DNA of 64,000 nt. It comes from Aquimarina agarivorans. GTDB taxonomy: Bacteria; Bacteroidota; Bacteroidia; Flavobacteriales; Flavobacteriaceae. Position 1 is the first letter of the stretch. Each line of letters starts with the position of its first letter. The notes under the pieces were generated by a model. That model had not been told where the DNA came from, made no database searches, and was given only the letters and a program-made list of their open reading frames with translations. This document shows positions 18,443-28,324 of this stretch, piece by piece. A program made the translations under genes and the position numbers. The stretch spans positions 60,107 through 124,106 of the forward strand of contig NZ_AFPB01000168.1 of NCBI RefSeq assembly GCF_000218485.1. The letters are read 5' to 3'.

Positions 18443-21396
18443 ATGAACTACGATTTTAATGCCATTGAAAGTAAGTGGCAAAAATATTGGGAGCAAAACC
18501 AAACTTTTAAAGCAAGCAATACTAGCAAAAAACCAAAATACTATGCTTTGGACATGTTTCCTTATCCCTCTGGAGCAGGTTTGCATGTAGGCCATCCACT
18601 AGGTTATATTGCCAGTGATATTTATGCGCGTTACAAGCGCCATCAGGGTTTTAATGTTTTGCACCCGCAAGGATATGATTCTTTTGGATTGCCTGCTGAG
18701 CAATATGCCATTCAAACAGGACAGCACCCAGCCATTACAACAGAAACCAACATTAAGCGTTACCGCGAACAGTTGGATAAAATAGGGTTTTCGTTTGATT
18801 GGATTCGCGAGGTACAAACAAGTAGTCCGGAATATTATAAGTGGACACAATGGATTTTTGGTGAGTTGTTCAACTCATGGTACAATATTGAAACTGATAA
18901 AGCGGAAGCCATTGATACGCTTATCGCGAAGTTTGAAATCAGTGGAAACTTAAAAGTAAATGCCGTATGTGATGAAGATATTGAGGTGTTTTCCGAAATA
19001 GAGTGGAAAGTTTTTCCAATAAAAAAACAGCAAGAAGTTTTACTACAATACCGTTTGGCATATTTGGCTGAAACGGAAGTGAACTGGTGTCCAGCTTTGG
19101 GGACGGTTTTGGCTAACGACGAAATCATAAATGGTCTTTCCGAACGAGGTAGTCACCCTGTGGTGCGTAAAAAAATGACCCAGTGGAGTATGCGTATTTC
19201 TGCGTATGCGGAACGTATGCTTCAAGGTTTAAATGGATTGGATTGGACCGAAAGTATTAAAGAAACACAGCGTAATTGGATTGGGAAATCGGTAGGTGCT
19301 TCGGTAGTGTTTGAAGTTCAGAATTCTGACAAAAAAATAGAAGTTTTTACCACCCGACCTGATACTATTTTTGGAGTCAGTTTTATGACTATTGCCCCAG
19401 AACATCCGTTAGTTGCTGAAATTACTACCAGTAAAAATAAAGTCGCAGTTACGGCTTATGTAGAAGCTACCGCAAAACGTAGCGAGCGTGAGCGTATGGC
19501 TGATGTTAAAACAATATCGGGTGTATTTACTGGAAGTTATGCGGAGCACCCTATCAGTAAAAAACGCATTCCTATTTGGATTGGCGATTATGTATTGGCC
19601 AGTTACGGTACGGGAGCGGTTATGGCAGTACCCTGCGGAGATCAACGCGACCATGATTTTGCGAAAAATTTTGACATACCAATCATCAATATCTTTAAGG
19701 ATGTGGATGTGTCCGAAGCCGCTTACACCGATAAAGTCAATGCAATTATTGCAAATTCTGATTTTTTAGATGGCTTATCCCCTAAAGAGGCCACTAAAAT
19801 TATAGTAAAAACATTAGAATCTTTAGGTTGCGGAAAAGGAAAACCAATTACCGTTTGCGTGATGCTGTATTTAGTCGTCAACGTTATTGGGGCGAACCAT
19901 TCCCTATTTATTATGTGGATGGAATGCCGCAGTTGATAGCTACAACGCATCTACCTATAAATTTGCCCGAAGTTGAAAAATACTTACCTACCGAAGAAGG
20001 CGAACCGCCTTTAGGTAGAGCAACCACTTGGGCTTGGGACACGGAAGCCAACAAGGTAGTTTCCAACAACAATATTAACCATAAAACGGTATTTCCTTTA
20101 GAGTTAAACACCATGCCAGGTTGGGCGGGGAGTTCTTGGTATTTGTTCCGATATATGGATGCTAATAATACCACAGAATTCGCTTCAGCAGCAGCGTTAC
20201 AGTATTGGAAAAATGTAGATTTATACGTAGGAGGAAGCGAACATGGTACGGGACACTTATTGTACAGTCGTTTTTGGACAAAGTTTTTAGCTGATAAAGG
20301 ATACCTTTCGGTAGAAGAGCCTTTCCAAAAAATGATCAATCAAGGAATGATTTTAGGAACTTCTGCATTTGTGTACAAAGCAACACCTTTTGTAAAAAAA
20401 GGATGCAGTCTTGATGATGGTACTTCTGAGGATATCACCAAAAAGATTCCTTCAATTTTTGTATCAAAAAGCGCTTTTAGATCTGATGATGAGTTTGAAA
20501 AAGTAGTAATAGACTATTTGTTAGACAATAAAGTTATAAGCAGCCTAGATGTTGATGTCCTAGTTATTGCTAAAAGTGCTATTCATGTAGATGTTTCTTT
20601 TGTGAATGCTTCTGATGAATTGGATATAACTGCTTTTAAAAATTGGAGGGCGGATTTTAAGGAAGCTCAATTTATTTTAAATGATGAAAAATACATTGTA
20701 GGTCGTGAGGTTGAAAAAATGTCAAAATCAAAATTTAATGTAGTTAATCCCGATGATATTTGTACGCAGTATGGTGCCGATACCTTGCGTTTATATGAAA
20801 TGTTTTTAGGTCCCTTAGAGCAAGCTAAACCCTGGAAGACCGCTGGTATTACTGGGGTGCATAATTTCCTTAAAAAAATGTGGAAATTATATGTGGGCGA
20901 AAATGGGGTGAAATTTACCGATGCAGCTCCTACCAAGGAAAATTTAAAAACGCTTCATAAAACCATCAAAAAAGTGGTGGAGGATATTGAAAACTTTTCT
21001 TTCAATACCTCGGTGAGTACTTTTATGATTGCTGTAAACGAATTAAGCGCTCAAAAATGTACCAGTAAAAAAGTTTTACAATCATTAGCCATACTCATTT
21101 CGCCGTACGCACCGCATATAGCAGAGGAACTGTGGAGCTTACTCGGTAATAATGAATCGATTGCTATAGCGACATTCCCGGTTTTTGAAGCTTCTCATTT
21201 AGTGGAAAGTGTTAAGGAATACCCAGTTTCGTTTAACGGTAAAATGCGTTTTAAACTGGAGTTGCCGCTAGATATGAGTAAAGATGAGATCGAAAAAATA
21301 GTCATGGCACATGAAAAAACTGCTAAGCAATTAGCAGGTCGTACACCTAAAAAGGTAATTATAGTTCCTGGTAAAATAATAAATATTGTAGGTTAA
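18443..21396 (+). CDS. leuS: Leucine--tRNA ligase, interrupted by one apparent frameshift
   Basis: Two frames make one protein of about 984 aa. The first part runs from 18443 and contains the HIGH-type motif (PYPSGAGLHVGHPLGY) and the CP1 editing domain. At about 19835-19842 the frame changes within GGAAAACC: restoring one A gives [25 protein letters not shown], the expected continuation. The second part has EHGTGHLLYSRFW, KMSKSKFNVVNPDDI and the anticodon-binding and C-terminal domains. All parts are well conserved on both sides of the break, and leuS is essential, so a sequencing error in the A run is more likely than a broken gene. Confidence 0.93.
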
Positions 21397-21401
21397 TAGC
21401 T

Positions 21402-21662
21402 ATGGAAACAAACCTTATTGAGTGGATTGGTAGTATTGCAGCCATTTTAACCACAGGTTCATTTTTGCCACAAGTATACCAAACATGGAAAACAAAGTCA
21501 ACCGAAAGCTTGTCCTTGCCAATGTTTTCCATGTTTTTTACTGGGGTGTGTTTGTGGGTATATTACGCTTTTCGTATTGATAGTATGCCGCTTTTAATTG
21601 CGAATAGTATCACTGCACTGTGTTCAGGTATTCTTTTATATTTCAAATTAAAATACAAATAA
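21402..21662 (+). CDS. SemiSWEET-type sugar transporter
   Basis: 86 aa with three transmembrane helices: EWIGSIAAILTTGSFLPQVYQTW (PQ motif), SLPMFSMFFTGVCLWVYYAF and PLLIANSITALCSGILLYFKL. This is the triple-helix bundle that dimerises to form the bacterial sugar transporter. Six bp after leuS on the same strand, so probably read through from it. Substrate not predictable. Confidence 0.9.
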   Translation: METNLIEWIGSIAAILTTGSFLPQVYQTWKTKSTESLSLPMFSMFFTGVCLWVYYAFRIDSMPLLIANSITALCSGILLYFKLKYK

Positions 21663-21671
21663 TACGTTTAT

Positions 21672-21724
21672 CAGTTCGAGTATTTTTATGCAGCGATAGC
21701 GTAGTAAAAAAGTATCGAGAACCG
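21672..21724. repeat. Imperfect palindromic intergenic element
   Basis: CAGTTCGAGTATTTTT, then a GCAGCGATAGCG core, then AAAAAAGTATCGAGAACCG. The arms pair imperfectly (GTTC/GAAC, TATTTTT/AAAAAAGTA). I recall closely similar palindromes between genes of other Flavobacteriaceae. It may act as a terminator after the SemiSWEET gene. The remainder of 21725-22052 is AT-rich with no gene. Confidence 0.5.
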
Positions 21725-22052
21725 CTTCATGGCCTTGCACAAACTAACATAAATAAAAATGTATTAAAAGCGGTTGTAAAGTACAAATTTGAATCTCTAA
21801 AAAGCTTTCTGTATTAAAAAAGCATTAAATCTTATAAATAAAAGCAAATTTTCTTAAAAACAGTCTCAATTTTTCCCCCTGATATTTCAGAAAAAAATAA
21901 TTATTGATAAAATAAATAGAGGCATTGGTAATTATGAAACGACATTTTTTTCAAATTGTTAATATTCAAATCAATGATTAATTAATAATGTTAAAAAGCC
22001 AGTTAAATTTTTTGTAAATCTTTAATTTTAGGTTACAGTAAAATTTATTTCT

Positions 22053-23183
22053 ATGATAATTGGAGTTCCTAAAGAAATTAAGAACAACGAAAACAGAGTT
22101 GGTCTTACACCAAGTGGCGTACTTGAGCTAATTAAAAACAATCATGAAGTTTTTGTGCAACAAAATGCAGGAAAAGCAAGTGGTTTTGAAGATCAACTTT
22201 ACATTGATGCTGGTGCTAAAATACTCTCGACTATTGCTGAGGTGTACAGTACGGCTGAAATGATTATTAAAGTAAAAGAGCCTATTGAAAAAGAATATGG
22301 ACTGATCAAAAAGGATCAAATTGTATTTACTTATTTCCATTTCGCCTCCAATGAAACGTTAACTAAAGCCATGATAAATTCGGGCGCTACATGTATTGCT
22401 TACGAAACTGTGGAGGAATCAGACCGTTCTTTGCCATTGCTTGTTCCTATGAGCGAAGTTGCCGGAAGGATGTCCATCCAACAAGGGGCTAAATTTTTAG
22501 AAAAGCCATTACAAGGAAAAGGTATTTTACTTGGAGGCGTTCCAGGGGTACCCCCTGCAAAAGTGGTTATTATAGGTGGTGGTGTAGTTGGTACACAAGC
22601 AGCAAAAATGGCTGCGGGTATGGGTGCTTCGGTCACTATTTTAGATATTGATATGAAACGTTTGCGCTATTTAGATGATGTAATGCCAGCAAATGTAACT
22701 ACTGAATTTTCCAGTGCATACACTATAGAAAGTAATATAAAGACTGCCGATTTGGTCATTGGTAGTATTTTGATTCCTGGAGCTAAAGCGCCTAAATTAG
22801 TAACCAAAGAGATGTTGGCAAAAATGAGTGCTGGAACTGTACTTGTTGATGTGGCAGTGGATCAAGGAGGCTGTTTTGAAACAACAAAACCTACCACGCA
22901 TGAGCACCCAACATATATAATTGATGATATTGTACACTATTCGGTTGCAAATATTCCGGGTGCTGTACCTTATACTTCAACATTAGCACTTACTAATGTA
23001 ACTATCAAATATGCAGTGCAAATTGCTAATAAAGGCTGGCAAAAAGCTTGCGCAGAAAACAGTGCGCTAAAAAAAGGAGTTAACATAGTCGATGGTAAAA
23101 TTGTATACCCAGCAATAGCTAATGCTTTTGGGTTTGCGTATGACGAAGTAGCTCCTATGTTACAAGCTCCAATTGTGGCGTAA
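22053..23183 (+). CDS. ald: Alanine dehydrogenase
   Basis: 376 aa, full length. It starts with MIIGVPKEIKNNENRVGLTP (substrate-binding Arg and Lys) and continues with MIIKVKEP, FTYFHFASNETL and a Rossmann motif VVIIGGGVVGTQAAKMAAGMGASVTILD, then the DDIVHYSVANIPGAVPYTST active-site block. It catalyses NAD-dependent, reversible conversion of L-alanine to pyruvate and ammonium. Single gene with its own 5' region. Confidence 0.97.
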   Translation: MIIGVPKEIKNNENRVGLTPSGVLELIKNNHEVFVQQNAGKASGFEDQLYIDAGAKILSTIAEVYSTAEMIIKVKEPIEKEYGLIKKDQIVFTYFHFASNETLTKAMINSGATCIAYETVEESDRSLPLLVPMSEVAGRMSIQQGAKFLEKPLQGKGILLGGVPGVPPAKVVIIGGGVVGTQAAKMAAGMGASVTILDIDMKRLRYLDDVMPANVTTEFSSAYTIESNIKTADLVIGSILIPGAKAPKLVTKEMLAKMSAGTVLVDVAVDQGGCFETTKPTTHEHPTYIIDDIVHYSVANIPGAVPYTSTLALTNVTIKYAVQIANKGWQKACAENSALKKGVNIVDGKIVYPAIANAFGFAYDEVAPMLQAPIVA

Positions 23184-23206
23184 ACTGTAGCTTTTTTTCT
23201 GATAAT

Positions 23207-23247
23207 GATAAAATCTTTTGTACATTTAGTATACAAAAGATTTTATC
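23207..23247 (+). promoter_or_regulatory. Perfect inverted repeat abutting a start codon
   Basis: 16-bp arms GATAAAATCTTTTGTA (23207-23222) and TACAAAAGATTTTATC (23232-23247) with a 9-base spacer. The right arm ends on the base before the ATG at 23248. In RNA the hairpin would occupy the whole translation initiation region. It may also end ald transcription, but it is not followed by a T run on the plus strand. Confidence 0.8.
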
Positions 23248-23946
23248 ATGATTGGATATTATGTAATTGCTGGACTTATTTTTTTAGTAAGTTCATTTGT
23301 AAGTAACAAACTTAAAAGTAAATTTAAAAAATACTCCGAACTCTCCTTGCAAAATGGAATGAGCGGTGCTGAAATTGCCGAAAAAATGCTTCGTGACAAC
23401 GGCATACGTGATGTTAAAGTAATTTCAACTCCTGGAATGTTGACGGATCATTACAACCCGCAAAATAAAACGGTTAATTTAAGCGAAGGCGTGTACCATC
23501 AACGCAATGCAGCTGCGGCTGCGGTTTCAGCTCATGAAGTTGGTCATGCTGTACAACACGCTCAGGCGTACCAATGGTTGCAAATGCGCTCTAAAATTGT
23601 GCCTGTAGTAGGTATAGCCAGCAAATTTTCTAATATTATATTAATGGTTGGTGTTGGAATGAGTGCCACCGGGAACGCTTTAGGAAATACCATTTTTTTA
23701 GTCGGTATATTATTATTTGCGGTTACTACTGCATTTACATTTATAACACTACCCGTGGAGTATGATGCTAGTAACCGAGCTTTGGCATGGTTGGAAAACT
23801 CGCCAGGAATGTTAAATAGGGAAGAGCATGCAGCGGCAAAAGATGCTTTAAAATGGGCTGCACGTACCTACTTGGTAGCCGCCTTAGGGTCATTAGCCAC
23901 TTTAATGTATTTTGTGTTGCGCTACATGGGTAATTCCAGAGACTAG
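23248..23946 (+). CDS. Membrane zinc metallopeptidase (YugP-like, Zn_peptidase_2)
   Basis: 232 aa. An N-terminal membrane helix (IGYYVIAGLIFLVSSFVS) is followed by the zinc motif HEVGH (His96, Glu97, His100) in AAAAVSAHEVGHAVQHAQ, then two central helices (IILMVGVGMSATGNAL, FLVGILLFAVTTAFTF), EYDASNRALAWL and a last helix. It matches the PF04298 family; substrates are unknown. Translation may be limited by the hairpin touching its ATG. Confidence 0.92.
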   Translation: MIGYYVIAGLIFLVSSFVSNKLKSKFKKYSELSLQNGMSGAEIAEKMLRDNGIRDVKVISTPGMLTDHYNPQNKTVNLSEGVYHQRNAAAAAVSAHEVGHAVQHAQAYQWLQMRSKIVPVVGIASKFSNIILMVGVGMSATGNALGNTIFLVGILLFAVTTAFTFITLPVEYDASNRALAWLENSPGMLNREEHAAAKDALKWAARTYLVAALGSLATLMYFVLRYMGNSRD

Positions 23947-24009
23947 AATTTAAAACATACGCCTTGCAATTAAGTTGCTATGTTTATATACGCTCTTATA
24001 TTGTTAAGT

Positions 24010-24170
24010 AATACTGGTTCTTATTTAAAATCACTCAAATAAAAATTTGATTTTTTTGTTTGGACAAGAAAGAAAACATAGGTGTAGCCTTAGTTATGGT
24101 GGTGTTTTATTTCTTGTCCAAACGAAAAAGAACCATTTTGAATGGGAAATTTAAGGTTGGAAATGGTATA
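24010..24170. repeat. Nested palindromic intergenic repeat, copy A
   Basis: An outer palindrome (AATACTGGTTC ... GGTTGGAAATGGTAT) encloses a second, near-perfect one: arms at 24059-24078 and 24103-24122 match at 19 of 20 positions (TTTGGACAAGAAA ...) around a 24-base loop. Related copies are at 57.3 kb (long form) and 35.26 kb (outer part only). No coding potential. It fills most of the gap between the zinc peptidase and DUF423 genes. Confidence 0.6.
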
Positions 24171-24204
24171 AAGAAAGGAAATTCGCTAAAGCAGAAAATT
24201 AAAC

Positions 24205-24606
24205 ATGAATAAATCATCGAAAATCATTTTAGTAACAGCTGCTATTTTTGGTATACTTGGCGTAGTGCTTGGTGCTTTTGCTGCTCATGGACTTAGAACA
24301 ATACTTACCGAAGCACAATTGGAGTCATTTCAAACGGGTGTGCGATATCAATTTTACCACGCCTTTTTATTGCTTTTTGTAGGAGTTGCTGATTTTTTAT
24401 CAGCAAAGCAACTACAGATCATCTGGATGCTCACATTAACGGGGGTGGTGCTTTTTTCAGGTTCAATTTACATACTTAATCTTGATGAATATATTATTGG
24501 CACAAACGTAAAAGCTATTGTATTTGCTACGCCTATCGGTGGGGTGTTTCTAATAGCTGCCTGGTCTTATATGCTAATGAGTTTGCTTAAAATTAGTTCC
24601 GAATAA
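24205..24606 (+). CDS. DUF423 small membrane protein
   Basis: 133 aa with four hydrophobic helices and the DUF423 signature GAFAAHGLRTILTEAQLESFQTGVRYQFYHAFLLL near the N-terminus. Function unknown; the family is widespread (YwdK-like). A clear terminator follows, so it is monocistronic. Confidence 0.92.
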   Translation: MNKSSKIILVTAAIFGILGVVLGAFAAHGLRTILTEAQLESFQTGVRYQFYHAFLLLFVGVADFLSAKQLQIIWMLTLTGVVLFSGSIYILNLDEYIIGTNVKAIVFATPIGGVFLIAAWSYMLMSLLKISSE

Positions 24607-24623
24607 CTGCCTCTAAAACAATA

Positions 24624-24649
24624 AAAGCTCACCAAAAATGATGAGCTTT
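24624..24649 (+). terminator. Terminator between DUF423 and hemD
   Basis: An 8-bp stem AAAGCTCA/TGAGCTTT with a 10-base loop, A-rich before and T-rich after, between convergent genes. It may serve both directions. Confidence 0.7.
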
Positions 24650-24687
24650 ATTATTCAAATAATATTTTATTAATGTGAGTAAAAGGT

Positions 24688-25455
24688 TTATTTCTTATTT
24701 ACTTCATTAATATACTTTTTTAACGCCATTGTCATGGAAGGTGTTTCAGGCGTTGGTGCTTGTATGTTACACACTAAGCCATGGGCTTCAGCGGCTTTTA
24801 TTGTTGAGTTTCCAAAGACAGCAATACGCGTTTTGTTTTGCTGAAAGTCAGGAAAGTTTTCAAACAATGATTTTATTCCCGAAGGACTAAAGAATACTAA
24901 CACATCGTAAAATACATCACGTAGTTCAGACAGATCGCTAACTACCGTTTTGTAAAAAACAGCTTGTTTCCAATTTACTTTTAAATCATCTAACATTTTT
25001 GGCACTGCTGGCTTTAATTGGTCAGATGAAGGTAATAAAAACTTTTCGTTTTTATATTTTTTAATAAGTGGGGATAAATCATCAAAAGTTCGCTTACCAA
25101 CGTAAATTTTACGTTTACGGTACACTACATATTTTTGTAAGTAATAAGCAACCGCTTCGCTTTGACAAAAATATTTTAAGCTATCAGGAACTTTAAAACG
25201 CATTTCTTCAGCTATTCTAAAAAAATGGTCAACCGCATTTCTGCTTGTTAATATAATGGCAGTAAATTGGCTCAAATCTATTTTTTGATTTCTAACCTCT
25301 TTAGATTCAACCCCTTCAACATGAATAAATGGAACAAAATCTATTTTAACACGTTGTCTCTGCTCTAATTCAAAATATGGTGAATTCTCCACTTTAGGTT
25401 CTGGTTGAGAAACCAAAATCGTTTTCACTTTCATAGACTCTAATGTTTTCGTCAT
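24688..25455 (-). CDS. hemD: Uroporphyrinogen-III synthase
   Basis: 255 aa with the divergent HemD pattern: TILVSQPEPKVENSPYFEL at the start, FTAIILTSRNAVDHFF, PSSDQLKPAVP, VLVFFSPSGIKSLFENF and RIAVFGNSTIKAAEAHGL. It cyclises hydroxymethylbilane to uroporphyrinogen III in haem synthesis. Three bp downstream of the DUF4271 gene on the same strand; this pair is typical of Flavobacteriia. Confidence 0.92.
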   Translation of the reverse strand: MTKTLESMKVKTILVSQPEPKVENSPYFELEQRQRVKIDFVPFIHVEGVESKEVRNQKIDLSQFTAIILTSRNAVDHFFRIAEEMRFKVPDSLKYFCQSEAVAYYLQKYVVYRKRKIYVGKRTFDDLSPLIKKYKNEKFLLPSSDQLKPAVPKMLDDLKVNWKQAVFYKTVVSDLSELRDVFYDVLVFFSPSGIKSLFENFPDFQQNKTRIAVFGNSTIKAAEAHGLVCNIQAPTPETPSMTMALKKYINEVNKK

Positions 25456-25458
25456 AAA

Positions 25459-26115
25459 TTAACAACTTATTCTAACCCAATAACAAGCTAGAACGTAGGG
25501 GGCTATTTCAAAGGTGCAAAGGTACAAAATAAAATAATATGGAGCCGCATAAAATAAACTTCTATTGTGGCTAATTATAAGCGTAATAGCAAGTAAGAAT
25601 AATAATACACTTGTTATAATCACGGCATAACTGAGGAGCAATACATTATTAGTATTAAATACAAGTACTAATAATACAGGAAAGCATAAAATGCTATAAT
25701 AATTCGCATACGTCTGTTTTTCAAACATATAGTATGTTAATTGGTCTCCAAGTTTAAATGCAAGGATGATCGTTTTTTGCAATAAAAATTTGCTCCCGAA
25801 AAAGACGAGGTATGCAATCAAAATCTTTAAATAACAGGAAAAAATCAGTGCATCAAATTTTTTTAAATGATATAAAATTACTTGAATAACTAATGGAATA
25901 ATGAGCACTTGAAACAGTGTTAGCACTGTAAGTATGCTTTTTCTCGAGCTATCTGAATTATGGATTTTTACATACTTATCGGTAACTAAAAGTAGCATAA
26001 AGTTTTTAAAATGATACCCATTTATTTTTTTTGCAATTACTAAGAGACTAAATGCAACAAAACAAATTATCGTAATCCAATCGTGCGATGAAATATGCCT
26101 AAGTGAAACTTCCAA
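25459..26115 (-). CDS. DUF4271 integral membrane protein
   Basis: 218 aa, with about six to seven hydrophobic segments (e.g. WITIICFVAFSLLVIAKK, TLFQVLIIPLVIQVILYH, VLLLSYAVIITSVLLFLLAITLI). NYYSILCFPVLLVLVF and APYYFILYLCTFEIAPYVL match the family as I recall it. Function unknown. Immediately upstream of hemD, and divergent from the GT2/pyrC operon. Confidence 0.87.
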   Translation of the reverse strand: MEVSLRHISSHDWITIICFVAFSLLVIAKKINGYHFKNFMLLLVTDKYVKIHNSDSSRKSILTVLTLFQVLIIPLVIQVILYHLKKFDALIFSCYLKILIAYLVFFGSKFLLQKTIILAFKLGDQLTYYMFEKQTYANYYSILCFPVLLVLVFNTNNVLLLSYAVIITSVLLFLLAITLIISHNRSLFYAAPYYFILYLCTFEIAPYVLACYWVRISC

Positions 26116-26233
26116 AAATAAAGATTTGTAATTTTAACCTTCAAAGCGGGTTAGTTATACAAATGTAAATCCAAATTATAAGTTAATGCTAATTCTAGTA
26201 CAAAAATCTAGTTTTAGTTTTAATTGCTATAAT

Positions 26234-26241
26234 TATCTTTG
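26234..26241 (+). promoter_or_regulatory. -7 box upstream of the GT2-pyrC-DUF4296 operon
   Basis: TATCTTTG, 17 bp before the ATG at 26259. No convincing -33 element is seen. Confidence 0.45.
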
Positions 26242-26258
26242 ATGCAAATTTAGTATAA

Positions 26259-26984
26259 ATGCTCAAACCACTTGTAATTGTACCCACGTACAACGAAATT
26301 GAAAATATTGAACTTCTCGTCAAAGCTGTGTTTGAGCTTCCTGTTATGTTTGATTTACTTATTGTTGATGACAATTCGCCCGATGGCACAGCAACAATAG
26401 TTGATAACCTCATGCCGCAATACCCAGACAGGCTGTTTTTAGAAAATCGAAAAGGAAAATTAGGTTTAGGAACTGCCTATATTCATGGATTTAAATGGGC
26501 TTTGCAGCGTAATTATGATTATGTTTTTGAAATGGATGCTGATTTTTCTCACAACCCAAAGGATTTGGTAAAACTTTATGATGTGGCTGTAAATCAGCAA
26601 ATGGATATGGTTATTGGATCCAGGTATGTAAAGGGGGTAAACGTAGTTAATTGGCCAATGAGTCGTGTGTTATTGTCTTACGGGGCATCAAAATACGTGC
26701 AATTTATTACAGGAATGCCCATAAAGGATACTACCGCAGGATTTGTTTGTTATTCGCGTAAGCTTTTGGAGCAAATCAACTTAAATAATATTAAATTTGT
26801 GGGATATGCTTTTCAAATAGAAATGAAATTTAAAGCGTACATAAAAAATTGCGCTTACAAGGAAATTCCTGTGATTTTTACCGACAGAACCAGAGGAAAT
26901 TCAAAAATGTCAAAGGGAATTATTTCCGAAGCTATTTTTGGTGTAATACAAATGAAACTAAATAGTATTTTTAATAGAAGATGA
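26259..26984 (+). CDS. Polyprenol phosphate mannosyl/glycosyltransferase (DPM1-like GT2)
   Basis: 241 aa. GT-A fold: VIVPTYNEIENIELLVKAVF at the start, DLLIVDDNSPDGTA, then the metal-binding FEMDADFSHNPKDL, GSRYVKG and KDTTAGFVCYSRKLL; EIPVIFTDRTRGNSKMS closes the domain. It lacks C-terminal membrane helices, like bacterial DPM1 homologues. It should charge a polyprenyl phosphate with a hexose at the membrane. Overlaps pyrC by 4 bp (ATGA). Confidence 0.92.
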   Translation: MLKPLVIVPTYNEIENIELLVKAVFELPVMFDLLIVDDNSPDGTATIVDNLMPQYPDRLFLENRKGKLGLGTAYIHGFKWALQRNYDYVFEMDADFSHNPKDLVKLYDVAVNQQMDMVIGSRYVKGVNVVNWPMSRVLLSYGASKYVQFITGMPIKDTTAGFVCYSRKLLEQINLNNIKFVGYAFQIEMKFKAYIKNCAYKEIPVIFTDRTRGNSKMSKGIISEAIFGVIQMKLNSIFNRR

Positions 26985-28324
26985 GTAAAATTCTTATAAA
27001 AAACGCCAAAGTTGTTAACGAAGGTCGTATAAATGAATATGATGTGTATATTGAAAATGGTGTTTTTGTAGAAATCAACGAAAGTATCAGCGTCAAAAAC
27101 GGCGAAATTCAGGTAATTGATGCCGAAGGAAAACATTTATTGCCAGGCATGATTGACGATCAGGTGCATTTTAGAGAGCCTGGGTTAACCCACAAGGCAG
27201 ATATTGAATCTGAATCTAGGGCTGCTATCGCCGGAGGGATTACCTCATTTATTGAAATGCCGAATACCGTACCGCAAGCCACTACAATTGAACTTTTAGA
27301 AGATAAATTTGACATTGCTAGTCAATCTAGTTATGCCAATTACTCCTTCATGTTTGGGGGAACTAACGATAATTTAGAAGAAATATTAAAGGTTGATCCT
27401 AAAAAAGTGGCTGCTTTAAAATTATTTTTAGGCTCATCCACCGGAAATATGTTAGTGGACGACCCTGATGTTTTGAAAAAGATATTTGCTTCAACGCCAC
27501 TATTAATTGCAGTACATTGTGAGGACGAGGGTACAATCCGTAAAAATTTGGCTAAGCACATTGAAAAATATGGTGATGATATTCCAATTCATTTACACCC
27601 TGTTATTCGTAGTGAAGAGGCTTGCTATTTATCCTCATCGCAAGCCATAGCCTTAGCGAAGGAAACTGGAGCCAGACTGCATGTATTTCATTTATCAACT
27701 GCTAAGGAATTAGCGCTTTTTAATGGTAAGCTTCCGCTAGAAGAAAAAAAGATTACTGCTGAAGTTTGTGTGCATCACTTATGGTTTAATAGCGATGATT
27801 ACGATATTAAAGGCACACATATTAAATGGAATCCGGCTGTAAAAACTGAAAAAGACCGAAAAGGCTTGTTAAAGGGGTTGTTGGATAATAAAATTGATGT
27901 GATTGCTACGGATCATGCGCCACACACCTTAAAGGAAAAGAGCAATGTGTACACCAAAGCACCATCGGGCGGACCATTAGTGCAACATGCATTAACCGCA
28001 TTGCTGGAATTTTACCACAAAGGCGAACTTACGTTAGAAAAAATTGTTGAAAAAGCCTGCCATAATCCAGCTATTTTATTTGAAGTTGAAAAACGTGGAT
28101 ACATTAAAGAAGGTTATTATGCCGATGCTGTTTTAGTAGATTTAAACGCCCCGTGGCGTGTTTCCAAAGACAATATTTTATACAAATGTGGTTGGTCTCC
28201 TTTTGAGGATACTACTTTTACTTCGCGCATTACACATACGTTTGTAAATGGTGAATTAGTCTATCATAATTTTAAAATTTTAGATAAACCTAAACAAGGA
28301 AAACGCCTAACATTTAACCGTTAA
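26981..28324 (+). CDS. pyrC: Dihydroorotase
   Basis: 447 aa. Amidohydrolase with LLPGMIDDQVHFREPGLTHKAD, KLFLGSSTGN (likely carbamylated Lys), HCEDEG, HLSTAKE and ATDHAPHTLKEK. The first metal motif reads D-x-Q-V-H rather than H-x-H; I recall this as normal for Bacteroidota dihydroorotases. It catalyses ring closure of carbamoyl aspartate in pyrimidine synthesis. Middle gene of a tight operon; its stop overlaps the DUF4296 start (TAATG). Confidence 0.95.
   Translation: MSKILIKNAKVVNEGRINEYDVYIENGVFVEINESISVKNGEIQVIDAEGKHLLPGMIDDQVHFREPGLTHKADIESESRAAIAGGITSFIEMPNTVPQATTIELLEDKFDIASQSSYANYSFMFGGTNDNLEEILKVDPKKVAALKLFLGSSTGNMLVDDPDVLKKIFASTPLLIAVHCEDEGTIRKNLAKHIEKYGDDIPIHLHPVIRSEEACYLSSSQAIALAKETGARLHVFHLSTAKELALFNGKLPLEEKKITAEVCVHHLWFNSDDYDIKGTHIKWNPAVKTEKDRKGLLKGLLDNKIDVIATDHAPHTLKEKSNVYTKAPSGGPLVQHALTALLEFYHKGELTLEKIVEKACHNPAILFEVEKRGYIKEGYYADAVLVDLNAPWRVSKDNILYKCGWSPFEDTTFTSRITHTFVNGELVYHNFKILDKPKQGKRLTFNR

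Noticed and set aside
19820..19850. Programmed -1 frameshift in leuS
   Set aside because: No known recoding in leuS, no downstream stimulatory structure noticed, and several unrelated genes in the window show the same kind of A-run indel.
19911..20339. 142-aa minus-strand frame
   Set aside because: Antisense shadow of leuS.
26981..28324. Inactive dihydroorotase because the first metal His is replaced by Gln
   Set aside because: All other metal and catalytic motifs are intact, and this variant is what I recall from Bacteroidota PyrC.
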